Part shown: piece after piece, positions 53,278 through 61,958 of the stretch
Position numbering within the stretch: the first letter of the stretch is position 1
Layout of the letters: each line of letters starts with the position of its first letter
Source of the DNA: JAJZRJ01 sp040757055
GTDB lineage: Bacteria > Desulfobacterota > Desulfobulbia > Desulfobulbales > Desulfurivibrionaceae
Assembly: GCA_040757055.1 (NCBI GenBank)
Contig: JBFLXY010000006.1
Location: 110,932 to 174,931, forward strand
Direction: 5' to 3'
Length of the DNA: 64,000 nucleotides
Made by a program: the position numbers and the translations under genes
Notes under the pieces: generated by a model
What the model was told of the DNA's origin: nothing
What the model saw: only the letters and a program-made list of their open reading frames with translations
The model's database searches: none

Positions 53278-53310
53278 AGCGCCCGGACCGTTATGGCCGG
53301 GCGCTTTTTT
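53278..53310 (+). terminator. Terminator of clpB
   Basis: A 9-bp perfect stem, AGCGCCCGG (53278-53286) with CCGGGCGCT (53297-53305), is followed by six T residues. Confidence 0.92.
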
Positions 53311-53374
53311 ATGCACGGAACCGGCCGGCTGTGGTAAAGGAAGAGGCTTTCAATCCCATGGGAGAAAAGAAAAA

Positions 53375-53953
53375 ATGAGCGAGAGGCCCAACCCTCTGTC
53401 GGCGGCATGCCCCGCCTTGTCAGCCACCGGGCAGGAGATTGTGCGCCTGGTGGGCGAACGGGCGGAGAACGTCTTTGACGCCCGCGGCTACTGCTGCGCC
53501 GAGGCGGTGCTCTGCGTCCTCAACCAAGGCTTCGGCGGGGAACTCGCCCCGGAGATGGCGGTGCGCCTCGGCTCCGGCTTCTGCCACGGCATGGGCGGTG
53601 CCGGCTGCACCTGCGGCTCGCTGGCCGGTGCCGAGGTGGGGCTGAGCCTGTTCCTTGGCCCCCGCCAGTCGGGCGGCATGAAGAAGAAGGAGTTCGAGCA
53701 GGTGGCCAGGGCCATGCACGACCGCTTCAGGGAGCGTTTCGGCGCCACCTGCTGCCGCATCCTGCTCAAGCGGCGCAAGGAAAAAAAAGGCGCGAGCTGC
53801 AAGGAATTGACCGGCGGCGGGGCGGAGATCGCCGCCGCCCTGCTGCTGGCGACCCGGCCCGAACTGGAGGCTCGGGTGGATTTCGATTTTTTTCGCACCC
53901 GTGAATCCAAGGTGGCGGGGCTCGCCAGACGGCTGCTCGGCCAGCAACTCTAA
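53375..53953 (+). CDS. C_GCAxxG_C_C family redox protein
   Basis: 192-residue protein with the C_GCAxxG_C_C pattern: GYCCAEAVLCVLNQGFGG, then GSGFCHGMGGAGCTCGSLAGAEVG and a further cysteine pair in GATCCRILLK. The family is common in anaerobes and has been proposed to bind iron or act in redox or metal trafficking. No biochemical role is firmly known. ATG at 53375 is nine bases after GGAGA. The C-terminal part is alanine-rich. It is followed within 12 bases by dus, with GTG as its start. Confidence 0.85.
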   Translation: MSERPNPLSAACPALSATGQEIVRLVGERAENVFDARGYCCAEAVLCVLNQGFGGELAPEMAVRLGSGFCHGMGGAGCTCGSLAGAEVGLSLFLGPRQSGGMKKKEFEQVARAMHDRFRERFGATCCRILLKRRKEKKGASCKELTGGGAEIAAALLLATRPELEARVDFDFFRTRESKVAGLARRLLGQQL

Positions 53954-53965
53954 GCAGTTCCCGTC

Positions 53966-54985
53966 GTGCCCTCTGCCGCGCCCGAAAGCCTCCGCTTCGG
54001 CACCCTCACCATCTTGCCGCCCCTTTTTCTGGCCCCCATGGCCGGCCTCACCCATTCCGCCCTGCGCCGGCTGGTGGTGGGACTGGGCGGGGTGGGGCTG
54101 CTCGCCACCGAGATGCTCTCCGCTGCCCGGCTGCCCAGCGAATCCCCGGCAATCTCTCCCTATCTGGTGCGCACTCCGGTCGAAAGCCCGCTCTGCTATC
54201 AGGTGTTGCTCGGCAAGGTGGAGGAGGTGGCCCCGGCCTTTGCCGCGCTCCATCGCTTGGGCGCCGATGCCATTGATCTGAACCTCGGCTGCCCCGCCCC
54301 CAATGTCCGGCGCATCGGCGGCGGCAGCAGCCTGCGCGAGCGGCCGGAGTTCACCCGGCAACTCGTTGCCGAGGCGCGGCGCGCAACGTCTCTTCCCCTT
54401 TCCGCCAAGATCCGTTTGGGTGCCACGATTGATGGCGGCGAACTCAGGGAGTTCTGCCGGATGCTGGAAGGGGAGGGGATTGAACTGCTCACGGTCCATG
54501 CCCGGCTGAGCGGGGAGAAGTTCTGCCGCAAGCCGCGCTGGGAGCGGATCGCCCAGGTCAAGGAGTGGGTCAAGGTGCCGATAGTCGCCAATGGCGGCAT
54601 TGCTTCTGCGGAGGACGCCAGGCAGTGTCTGGCCATGAGCGGCGCGGACGGCCTGATGATCGGCCGGGCCGCGGCCCAGCAACCGTGGCTCTTCGCCGAG
54701 ATTGCCCGGGAGGTCTATGGGCTGGAGGTGGCGCCGCCGAACCTTTCGCGGCCGGCGGTTTACTTCCGCTTCCTTGCCAACCTCACGGAGAATTTTGCCC
54801 CGGAACGCCGGCTGGGGCGGCTCAAGGAATTCACCCACTATTTTGCCAAAAACTATCCCTTTGGCCTGCGCCTTGCGGCAGCGGTGCAGTCGAGCGATTC
54901 CATGTCCCAGGCCTCTGCGCGGGCCCGTGCCTTTTTCGCCAAAAACGATCCGGCCTACTGCTCGGAGAGCTGCTCGAAGATCTGA
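53966..54985 (+). CDS. dus: tRNA-dihydrouridine synthase
   Basis: 339-residue FMN enzyme reducing uridine in the D loop of tRNA. It has the start LFLAPMAGLTHSALRRLV, IDLNLGCPAPNVRRIGGGSSL with the catalytic Cys in LNLGCPAP, the base-binding TVHARLSGEKF segment and the FMN motif GGIASAEDARQCLAMSGADGLMIGRA. The start is GTG at 53966. The C-terminal helical domain is of the DusB type. It ends 31 bases inside the 3' end of the convergent HDOD gene, which is a tail-to-tail overlap. Confidence 0.93.
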   Translation: MPSAAPESLRFGTLTILPPLFLAPMAGLTHSALRRLVVGLGGVGLLATEMLSAARLPSESPAISPYLVRTPVESPLCYQVLLGKVEEVAPAFAALHRLGADAIDLNLGCPAPNVRRIGGGSSLRERPEFTRQLVAEARRATSLPLSAKIRLGATIDGGELREFCRMLEGEGIELLTVHARLSGEKFCRKPRWERIAQVKEWVKVPIVANGGIASAEDARQCLAMSGADGLMIGRAAAQQPWLFAEIAREVYGLEVAPPNLSRPAVYFRFLANLTENFAPERRLGRLKEFTHYFAKNYPFGLRLAAAVQSSDSMSQASARARAFFAKNDPAYCSESCSKI

Positions 54986-55851
54986 CTTTTGATGTCTTCC
55001 AGGTCATCGACGCCGAGATGCACCTCGGTGAGCACCGCGTCGTTCAAGTCGCTCCACTCTTCCAGATCCCACTCCCCTTCGATGACCCGGTCCACCCGGC
55101 CGATGGAATAGCCAAAGGTGTAGGCGATGTAGTCCGCCACCTTGAGCAGGGCGATGAGCTTGTTCGGCACGCTCCCCTGCTTGGAGAGGTCGGAGGTGTG
55201 ATGGTGGATGATGGTCTTGCACACCGGTTCGGGCAAGGACCAGGATTTGGCCAGCAGCCCGCCCACCACGCAGTGATCCGAGCCGATGAGTTTGTCCTCC
55301 TCCTGGATGATGTCGCGTTTGTGGCTCAGGGCGTAGTTGGTGAAGGGCAGGTAGTCCTGGCTGCGCTTCAAGAGCAGCGGGATGGCGCAGTCGTGGAAAA
55401 GACCGGTCATGTAGGCCATGTCCGGGGTGATGCCCTCGGCGGCCAGGATGCCGCGTACCGATTTGGCCAGGGCCTCGGCCGCCACCGCCGTGTGCAGCGA
55501 ATGGTCCCAGAAGACCTTGTCCGCCTCGCTGCCGCCGCCCATGGCGTCCTGCAGGCAGGCGGTGAGCACCACCTTCTTGAAGTTTTCAAGTCCCATGAGG
55601 GAGAGCGCCTTGACGATGGATTCGCACTTGCGGGCTAGGCCGAAGAAGGGGGAGTTGATGACGTTGATGACCTTGGCGCTCATGGAGGCGTCCTGGGCCA
55701 CCAGGTTGCCGATCCGCCCGAAGTTGGGGTGTTCGTCGCGCAGTTCCTTGTTGATCTCGATGACGATGGTGGGCTGCGCCGGCAGCGTGATCTTGCTGAC
55801 GATCTTTTTTGCATGATCCAGGCGCTGGGCATTGAAATCGATCTCGGTCAT
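54955..55851 (-). CDS. HDOD domain signalling protein
   Basis: 298-residue protein with an HDOD domain at about 20-220, a catalytically silent HD-related module: LPAQPTIVIEINKELRDEH, then LVAQDASMSAKVINVINSPFFG and VFWDHSLHTAVAAEALAKSV. An HD-like GLFHDCAIPLLL motif and HHHTSD are also present, so partial metal binding is possible. HDOD proteins occur in chemotaxis and c-di-GMP systems as scaffolds. The start is ATG at 55851. It follows the U32-like gene by 125 bases on the same strand and is tail-overlapped by dus. Confidence 0.88.
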   Translation of the reverse strand: MTEIDFNAQRLDHAKKIVSKITLPAQPTIVIEINKELRDEHPNFGRIGNLVAQDASMSAKVINVINSPFFGLARKCESIVKALSLMGLENFKKVVLTACLQDAMGGGSEADKVFWDHSLHTAVAAEALAKSVRGILAAEGITPDMAYMTGLFHDCAIPLLLKRSQDYLPFTNYALSHKRDIIQEEDKLIGSDHCVVGGLLAKSWSLPEPVCKTIIHHHTSDLSKQGSVPNKLIALLKVADYIAYTFGYSIGRVDRVIEGEWDLEEWSDLNDAVLTEVHLGVDDLEDIKSQIFEQLSEQ

Positions 55852-55976
55852 GGGCGCGTCCGTGGCGGTTCGGTTGATTGGGGCCGGGGTGGTGCGTGCC
55901 GGGGTATCTGCCGGGTCAATGTACCACGCAGGGAAAGGGGAATCGAAGAAAAAAACGGCTTCGGCATGGGGACCAA

Positions 55977-57044
55977 TCAGGGGGTGGGGGCCGGCCGCAG
56001 GTCGGGAAGCGTCACGGGCCGCGGCCTGGCAATGGCGCTGTAAAGCCGGTGGCAGTAACCGCAGGGCTCGCATTCCTTTCTGCAGCCGCTGACCATGGCG
56101 AAGAACCCGGGCGGTATGCGCCCGTTGGGCACGGAGACGTGGCGGGCCAGCCAGGCCATGGTGTCGAAGAGGTCGAGCAGGTTGCCGTCGTAACGTTCCT
56201 CTGCGTAGGCGGTCACCAGCGGCATCAGGAAATCCGGGCCCAGGGTGCGGCCGCAGAGCTTGATCTGCTCCACATAGGCACGGTAGTGGCGCTGGTCTTC
56301 CGGCCGGATGAAAGGCGACTTGAAGAGGCGGGCCGGATGCGCGGCCAGATGGTCGATGCAGCCCAGGGTCGCGTTCAGCAGCCCGATGTCGCTTTGCCCC
56401 TCCAGGTTGGCCAGGGCAATGTGGGCGTCGTGGGCCGGCTTGAAGGGGCACTGCGAGAGGCAGCCCTCGTTGGCCAGAAGCGAGAGGCGGATTTCGGGGA
56501 AGGTCCGGCGGCAGCGCCGGCTCACCTCGGCAAGCCTTTCCAGATCGCGGTTCAGGGAGCGGTCGAGCACCAGTTGCGTCGGCGACTGGAACGGCGTTGA
56601 GGCGATCAGTTCCAGGTGGGCGCTGATGGCGTCGAAGCTGCCCAGCATGGCATTGACGCTGGGGATCGCCTCCAGCCGGCTGCAAAGTTCCGGGTCGGCC
56701 CGGCCCAGGGCCTGAAGCAGGTAATGGTCGCTGAAGACGATGCCGTGCAGGTTGCCGTGGGCGGCCAGGGCGCGCAGGGCGGTCAGAACCAGGGTCAGCG
56801 CTTCCGGCGCGGCATAGAGGCGGGGGGAATAGAAGCGGCTGTTCAGCAGGCCATGCTTGCGCGGGCCGGGCAGCAGGCTGAGAAGTTCGTTCAGCGTGGC
56901 CAGCTCGTCCCGGCGCGGCAGGTTGCGGCTGTCCAGCGCCGCGGGCAGCGGCAGTCCGAAATGGACGGCGGCCAGCCGTTCCCGCAGCCCCTGCAGAAGT
57001 TCGACGTAGGGCCGGTGGGCGATGCAGGGAACATCGAGCCGCAT
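55977..57044 (-). CDS. U32-peptidase-like cysteine-containing protein
   Basis: 355-residue protein with features of the U32 peptidase / UbiU-UbiV fold: VLDRSLNRDLERLAEV, then LLANEGCLSQCPFKPAHD, similar to the cluster-binding segment of UbiU-type proteins. A second cysteine group in SGCRKECEPCGYCHRLY lies near the C-terminus. Together they could bind a [4Fe-4S] cluster, making it an oxygen-independent hydroxylase-like or cluster protein rather than a peptidase. The reaction is unknown. It lies between the HDOD gene and the thioesterase, nine bases from the latter. Confidence 0.6.
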   Translation of the reverse strand: MRLDVPCIAHRPYVELLQGLRERLAAVHFGLPLPAALDSRNLPRRDELATLNELLSLLPGPRKHGLLNSRFYSPRLYAAPEALTLVLTALRALAAHGNLHGIVFSDHYLLQALGRADPELCSRLEAIPSVNAMLGSFDAISAHLELIASTPFQSPTQLVLDRSLNRDLERLAEVSRRCRRTFPEIRLSLLANEGCLSQCPFKPAHDAHIALANLEGQSDIGLLNATLGCIDHLAAHPARLFKSPFIRPEDQRHYRAYVEQIKLCGRTLGPDFLMPLVTAYAEERYDGNLLDLFDTMAWLARHVSVPNGRIPPGFFAMVSGCRKECEPCGYCHRLYSAIARPRPVTLPDLRPAPTP

Positions 57045-57053
57045 GTCGCCTCC

Positions 57054-57407
57054 TCAGCGCAGCGGCATCTTTTGGCCGTGCTGGTCGATGCGCACGAAGG
57101 TCACCCCGGTGGAGAAGACCAGCTCCGCGGCGCCGGTGTGGAGATTGTTGGCAAAGACCGTGACCCCGTACTGCACCGAGGTGGTGCCTTCGCGGCTGCG
57201 GTTGATCTCGAAGCGGAGCACCGACCCCTCCTGGATGCTCTTTTTGAACTCCACCCGGTCCATGGCGATGGTGACGAAGTTGGCGCCCGGATAGTCCAGG
57301 GTGGCGGCGATCCAGGCGTATTCGTCCACCCATTTGAGCAGGTTGCCGCCAAAGAGGTAACCGTACTGATTGAGGTGCCCCGGCAGCACGAGTTTGTGGT
57401 TGATCAT
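57054..57407 (-). CDS. Hotdog-fold acyl-CoA thioesterase (YciA-like)
   Basis: 117-residue hotdog-fold protein. It has NQYGYLFGGNLLKWVDEYAWIAA with the active-site Asp of the YciA/BACH type, FVTIAMDRVEFKKSIQEGSVL and the strand GTTSVQYGVTVFA. Such thioesterases hydrolyse acyl-CoA and regulate fatty acid pools. The start is ATG at 57407 with GGAGG upstream. It forms a tail-to-head set with the U32-like and HDOD genes on the minus strand. Downstream on the plus strand is the palindrome cassette. Confidence 0.85.
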   Translation of the reverse strand: MINHKLVLPGHLNQYGYLFGGNLLKWVDEYAWIAATLDYPGANFVTIAMDRVEFKKSIQEGSVLRFEINRSREGTTSVQYGVTVFANNLHTGAAELVFSTGVTFVRIDQHGQKMPLR

Positions 57408-57429
57408 GGCGGCTCCTCCCTAGCAGGAT

Positions 57430-57586
57430 GTTGAAAAAAGTCATCCATGACCTTTTTCAACCACGAACCCACGGAAATGAATCCCGCGGGTTCTCACAAT
57501 TCCGGCGAATGACGAACTCGCCGGAATTGGCGCCCCTTCCATGGGCGCATGCAGACCGTTGAAAAACAAGTTTTTCAACGGTCTGC
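57430..57586. repeat. Cassette of four inverted repeats
   Basis: A 160-base block made almost entirely of dyads. 57430-57461 has 15-base arms with one mismatch and a two-base loop. 57497-57529 has perfect 12-base arms. 57530-57548 has 6-base arms, GCGCCC/GGGCGC. 57551-57586 has perfect 17-base arms with a two-base centre. The outer arms share the core GTTGAAAAA. No coding frame is supported across it. It resembles a non-autonomous repeat (REP or MITE-like). Confidence 0.7.
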
Positions 57587-57615
57587 CAGTGTCGGCGTTG
57601 TTCTGTCCTGACCAT

Positions 57616-57646
57616 AAAAAAAGCCCCTGCGCTTGGCAAGGGCTTT
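57616..57646 (-). terminator. Terminator of the first chemoreceptor gene
   Basis: On the minus strand a 7-bp outer stem (57620-57626 with 57640-57646) with an inner 3-bp stem is followed by seven T residues. It ends transcription of the receptor gene that stops at 57674. Confidence 0.8.
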
Positions 57647-57673
57647 GAGGATGCGATCCCGGCCGGCGGACAC

Positions 57674-59482
57674 TCAGCCGCGGCCGGCACCCCGCACCAG
57701 GGCGGTCAGCACCCGCACGGTTTCCTGCATCTGGCCGGCCTGGGCGTTCAGTTCCTCGGCCGCGCTGGCCGCCTCTTCCGCCGTGGCGGCATTGTGCTGG
57801 GTGACGGTGTCCAGTTCGGTCACCGCGAGATTGACCTGCTGCACGCCCGATGCCTGTTCCCGAGAGGCCGAGGCCAGTTCCTGCATCAGCAGGGCGATCT
57901 TGGCGGTATTGTCCGCCACCTCCTGGAAGGAGTCATTGGTGGTGGTGACCAGGGTGGCGCCGCCCTGAACCTTCTGCACCGTGCCCTCGATGAGCTGCGC
58001 GGTGTTCTTGGCCGCCTCGGCGGCCCGCATGGCGAGGTTGCGCACCTCGTTGGCCACCACCGCGAAGCCGGCTCCGGCCTCGCCGGCCCGCGCCGCCTCC
58101 ACTGCCGCGTTCAGCGCCAGCAGATTGGTCTGGAAGGCGATCTCGTCGATGGTTTTCACGATCTTCGAGGTTTCGTCGCTGGCCTGGGAGATTTCGGCCA
58201 TGGAGACGGTGAGGCGGCCCATGGCGCCATTGGCGGTCTCGATCATGGTGCGCGCCTCCCGGGTGAGGGTCTCGGCCCGTCCGACGTTGTCGGCATTCTG
58301 CTTGGTCACCGCCGAGATTTCCTCCAGCGAGGCCGAGGTCTCCTCGATGGCCGCCGCCTGGTTGCCGGCCCCGTCGGCCAGGGACTGGCTCACCGAGGAG
58401 ACCTGGCTTGCCGCCGCGTTCACCTCGTGGGCGCCGTTGGTGAGATCTTCGCTGATGTGTTCCAGTGCCTTGCCGATCCGCGAGGAGAGAAAGACCGCCA
58501 GCAAAAGGCTGAGGGCGATGACGGCCAGGGCCGTTACCGTGGTGGCGACGAGGGCGGTGCGGGCGGCCCCGATGGTCTTTGTGGCCAGGGCCACGGCATC
58601 CGCCGCCAGCCAGCTCTCGACCTCCTTCATCAGGTTGATTTTTTCGGTAATGGCGTCGAACCACTGGGTGGCATCGACCCCGAAGCCGCCTTCGGCGTAT
58701 CTGTCGAGAGCGGTTTTTTCCATGGCGGCCACCTGGGCGACCACCGGCGCACGCATCTTCTCCTCGTAAAAGGCGATGGCCGCCGGCGAGGCAAAGGCCG
58801 CAAAGGAGTCGAGAAAGAGCTTCTGGGCCGCCAGGATTTCGGCGAGCCGCTTGTACATGCCCGGCGCAAAGCTGTCGGCGGCAAAGGTGTTGCTGAGTAC
58901 TGCCCGCTCGATGCCCATGCGCTCCTTGGCCTCGACGAAATTGTAATAGGCGATGAGGGCCTGGGCGGTTTCCTTGTCCGGACTGGTTCGGGCAATGATG
59001 GGGATGGTGGTCAGGAATTCGCGGATCATGCCGGTATAGAAGGCGATGGCATCCGGTCCGCTGATGGTCAGGCCATCGGCCTGCTGTCGGATGGAGGCGC
59101 GGCCCTCGGCCGCGGCAAGGGCGGCGGCCAGCTTTTTCGCGAGGTCCCCGTCGTTCTTGTCCGCAGTGGAGATGGCCAGGAATTGCCTGAGGGTGTCGAG
59201 GCGCTTGTCGGTTTCCGCGCGCTGGCCCGGAAGCCGGTCGCGGAACTTTTGCCCCTGGCTGCCGAGGAATCCCGCGGTCATGCCGCGCTCTTTCTGTGCC
59301 TCGTGGGCGATTTCGGTGACCATGCCGGCAATGGCGGCCAGCTCCTTGAGGGAGGTCGCCCGGCTCAGGGTCTGGTATTTGCCGATGCCATTCAGCAGGG
59401 TGAGCCCGACCAGAAAGAAGAGCGGGATCGCGACCAGCAGACGGATCTGGGTTTTAAGGGGCATTTGTCCGACAAAATTCAT
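57674..59482 (-). CDS. Methyl-accepting chemotaxis protein with NIT sensor domain
   Basis: 602-residue receptor. One helix near 12-32, then a periplasmic nitrate/nitrite-sensing-like (NIT) domain, recognisable from AHEAQKERGMTAGFLGSQGQ, and a second helix near 305-330. HAMP-like and signalling regions follow, with the highly conserved hairpin EIAFQTNLLALNAAVEAARA and GAGFAVVANEVRNLA. The receptor bundle ends in a QTV-rich tail without a CheR-type pentapeptide. The NIT label is from sequence resemblance, so ligand identity is not certain. A near-identical signalling stretch occurs in the next receptor gene. Confidence 0.93.
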   Translation of the reverse strand: MNFVGQMPLKTQIRLLVAIPLFFLVGLTLLNGIGKYQTLSRATSLKELAAIAGMVTEIAHEAQKERGMTAGFLGSQGQKFRDRLPGQRAETDKRLDTLRQFLAISTADKNDGDLAKKLAAALAAAEGRASIRQQADGLTISGPDAIAFYTGMIREFLTTIPIIARTSPDKETAQALIAYYNFVEAKERMGIERAVLSNTFAADSFAPGMYKRLAEILAAQKLFLDSFAAFASPAAIAFYEEKMRAPVVAQVAAMEKTALDRYAEGGFGVDATQWFDAITEKINLMKEVESWLAADAVALATKTIGAARTALVATTVTALAVIALSLLLAVFLSSRIGKALEHISEDLTNGAHEVNAAASQVSSVSQSLADGAGNQAAAIEETSASLEEISAVTKQNADNVGRAETLTREARTMIETANGAMGRLTVSMAEISQASDETSKIVKTIDEIAFQTNLLALNAAVEAARAGEAGAGFAVVANEVRNLAMRAAEAAKNTAQLIEGTVQKVQGGATLVTTTNDSFQEVADNTAKIALLMQELASASREQASGVQQVNLAVTELDTVTQHNAATAEEAASAAEELNAQAGQMQETVRVLTALVRGAGRG

Positions 59483-59600
59483 GGTGGTTTCTCCTGTTGC
59501 TGCGGAATCATTCCCGCGGGTGGCGCAGCGACGGCGGTTCCGGCGCGATGTTTCTTTCCCGAGCCCTGTTCATGGCCCCATGGTGCGGCAGGGATGGGGC

Positions 59601-59630
59601 AAAAAAGCCCCTGCTCCCGGCAGGGGCTTT
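59601..59630 (-). terminator. Terminator of the second chemoreceptor gene
   Basis: A perfect 11-bp stem (59604-59614 with 59620-59630, five-base loop) is followed on the minus strand by six T residues (three within the stem). Confidence 0.85.
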
Positions 59631-59658
59631 GGTGAACCAGCAAAGAAGGCTTTGCCGC

Positions 59659-61611
59659 CTAGAAGTCCTCGAACTCCTCCTTGCTGTCGAGGGGAATGAG
59701 CTTGGCCGGAGCCTTTTCGCGTTTCGGCGGAGGGGCGGCTGCCGGCTTAGCCGCCGTTGGCGGGCGAAGAAGTTTCTGCTGCGGCCTGGCAACGGGCGGC
59801 GGAGTTTTTGCCGGCAGCGCCTGGGCCGTCACGTCGCCGGAAACCAGGGCGGCCAGGTTGGTGACGATCTGCTTCATCCGCCGCGCCTGGTCGCTCATCT
59901 CCTCGGAGGCAGAGGCGGATTCCTCGGCGCTGGCCGCGGTCCGCTGCGTCACCGAGTCGATCTGGGTGATCGCCTTGTTGATCTGGTCGATGCCGTTGGC
60001 CTGCTCCCGGGAGGCGGTGGCGATCTCGCTGACCAGGGTGTTGATGCGGCCCGAGGCATCGGCCACCTTGGCAAAGGAGTCGTTGGTCTCGGTCACCAGT
60101 TCGGAGCCGTTGCGCACCTTCTTGACCGTGTCCTCGATCATGGTGGCGGTGTTCTTGGCCGCCTCGGCGGCCCGCATGGCGAGGTTGCGCACCTCGTCGG
60201 CCACCACCGCAAATCCTGCCCCGGCCTCGCCGGCCCGCGCCGCCTCCACCGCCGCGTTCAGCGCCAGCAGGTTGGTCTGGAAGGCGATCTCGTCGATGGT
60301 TTTCACGATCTTGCTGGTCTCCTCGCTGGCCCGGGAAATATCCTCCATGGAGACGGTGAGCCGCTGCATGGAATCGCCGGCATGGCCGATGGTGGTGTTG
60401 GTTTCCCGCACCAACCCCTCGGCCTGATGGGCATTTTCCGAGTTGTGGCGGGTCATGGCGGCCATTTCCTCCAGCGACGAGGAGGTCTCCTCCAGGGATG
60501 CCGCCTGTTCCGAGGCGCCTTCCGCCAGCTGGTGGCTGGTGCTGTTGATCTCCTGCGAGGCGGTCAGCATGCTGCCCCCGCTCTCTTCCAGGGTGGTGAT
60601 GGTGGCGTTGAGCTGTTTGGTGATGGTGCCGGTGGAGAAATAGAGCAGCAGCGAGAGCACCACCAGAAGCGCGATGCCGCCGAGGCTGAGTCCCCACTGC
60701 AGCGCGTGTATCTTGCGGGCCTGGTCGCTGGCGTCGCGGACAAAGACCAGCACGCCCCTGGTCTCGTCGGTGAAGTCGCGGATCGGCATGGCGGTGACCA
60801 GCCGGCCGTCGTTTTCTTCCGTCACCAGACCATCCATGGCCTGCTGCAGGAACTTTTCGCTGATGAAGGGATCGGTCTCCTCTGCCGCGGAACTGAAGAT
60901 CCGTGCCAGTTCCCCGATGATCGGCGGTTTGGATTCCTTGGCCTTCTTGGCGAAGTCAAGCTGGGTGGCGAGCAGGTAGACCGCGACGTTGTCGGTTTCC
61001 AGGGCCTTGGCGGTTTCGAACACCTTGCCCAGGGGCATGATGCCCTCCACGGTGCCGAGATATTCGCCGCCCGGCCCGACGATGGGCAGGATGCCGCGGA
61101 TGGCAAAGCCCTCGTCACCGACCTCGATGCCCACCACCTGGGTTTTCTCGGTGTTCGCCTTGAGCACGGTCTTGCGGAAGGCGGTCAGGTCGTCGCCGCC
61201 GTCCCGCTCACCGGCCTTGCGCCAGACGCGGAGAAAACTCTTGGCTGGCGGCAGGTGGAAGTGGATCTCCACCGTCTTGACCTTGAGGGATTTGGCCAGT
61301 TCCGCATGGATGGGGTCGAAGCTTTTGCGCAGGACGGCGCGGCCCTCGGCCTCGCTGCCCTGGTGGGCAAGCTGGTATGCCTCCTGCACACCCGGCACCT
61401 GGGCGGAAAAGCTGGCCAGCACCAGTGCCTGTTTCTTGAGGCTTTCGATGCCCTTTTCGGTCAGCCCGGCCTGTTGCTGACCCAGGGCCCTCATCTCCGC
61501 CTGCCACATGCTGGTGACCACCCACAGCGAGGTGACGACCAGCAGGGTAATGGCGGAGACCACCAGTGCCAGCGGAATTCCCATAACCTTGGCGCGCAAC
61601 GACAGCTTCAT
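59659..61611 (-). CDS. Methyl-accepting chemotaxis protein with dCache-type sensor
   Basis: 650-residue receptor. The first helix is near 12-35 and a large periplasmic double-Cache-like domain follows (VEIHFHLPPAKSFLRVW is typical of dCache_3 sensors; GSYLGTVEGIMPL-type strands follow). A second helix near 300-320 leads to the signalling bundle with EIAFQTNLLALNAAVEAARA and GAGFAVVADEVRNLA. The extreme C-terminus is proline-rich and ends EEFEDF, which could serve as a CheR/CheB tether. ATG at 61611 begins MKLSLRAKVMGIPL. It is the same orientation as the other receptor, with its own terminator. Confidence 0.93.
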   Translation of the reverse strand: MKLSLRAKVMGIPLALVVSAITLLVVTSLWVVTSMWQAEMRALGQQQAGLTEKGIESLKKQALVLASFSAQVPGVQEAYQLAHQGSEAEGRAVLRKSFDPIHAELAKSLKVKTVEIHFHLPPAKSFLRVWRKAGERDGGDDLTAFRKTVLKANTEKTQVVGIEVGDEGFAIRGILPIVGPGGEYLGTVEGIMPLGKVFETAKALETDNVAVYLLATQLDFAKKAKESKPPIIGELARIFSSAAEETDPFISEKFLQQAMDGLVTEENDGRLVTAMPIRDFTDETRGVLVFVRDASDQARKIHALQWGLSLGGIALLVVLSLLLYFSTGTITKQLNATITTLEESGGSMLTASQEINSTSHQLAEGASEQAASLEETSSSLEEMAAMTRHNSENAHQAEGLVRETNTTIGHAGDSMQRLTVSMEDISRASEETSKIVKTIDEIAFQTNLLALNAAVEAARAGEAGAGFAVVADEVRNLAMRAAEAAKNTATMIEDTVKKVRNGSELVTETNDSFAKVADASGRINTLVSEIATASREQANGIDQINKAITQIDSVTQRTAASAEESASASEEMSDQARRMKQIVTNLAALVSGDVTAQALPAKTPPPVARPQQKLLRPPTAAKPAAAPPPKREKAPAKLIPLDSKEEFEDF

Positions 61612-61958
61612 AGTGTTTCTCCCCTCGTGGATGGATGGTTTTGCAGTCATTCTAGAGGATTCCGTTACGATGGTGTTAGAAAAAACCGTGCCACTTCCGC
61701 GTCTGGCGATATTGTCTTGAAAGTACGATGTTTTTTGGTGATGCGGATGACGCCCCGGCGGGACGCTGGCCAACAGGGAATGTTGATGCACGCCGTGCCC
61801 GATGGCGGCCATCGGCCGAACGCCGCGGCCAGGGCCCATTTCCCGCCGGGGCAATTTTTCTTGATGGGGCAAGATATCTTGTCGGGGTTGGCGCTGCGCT
61901 GGCCGGGGAAAACGGCCGCCAGGGGCGGAGGCAAAGGCGGCGGTGAGGCGGGTCCGGG
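61612..61958. other. Intergenic region upstream of the dCache receptor gene
   Basis: 347 bases between the receptor start and the cation efflux stop. No gene is supported. On the minus strand a TGGCACG box appears near 61695 but the -12 GC is missing, so no sigma-54 promoter is called. AT-rich sequence near 61650-61735 probably holds the receptor promoter. Confidence 0.4.

Noticed and set aside
59482..59510. GG-N10-GC pattern upstream of the NIT receptor gene on the minus strand.
   Set aside because: The flanking bases do not match the -24/-12 consensus and the site is too close to the start codon.
61670..61705. TGGCACG box on the minus strand upstream of the dCache receptor gene.
   Set aside because: The -12 GC is absent at the required ten-base spacing.
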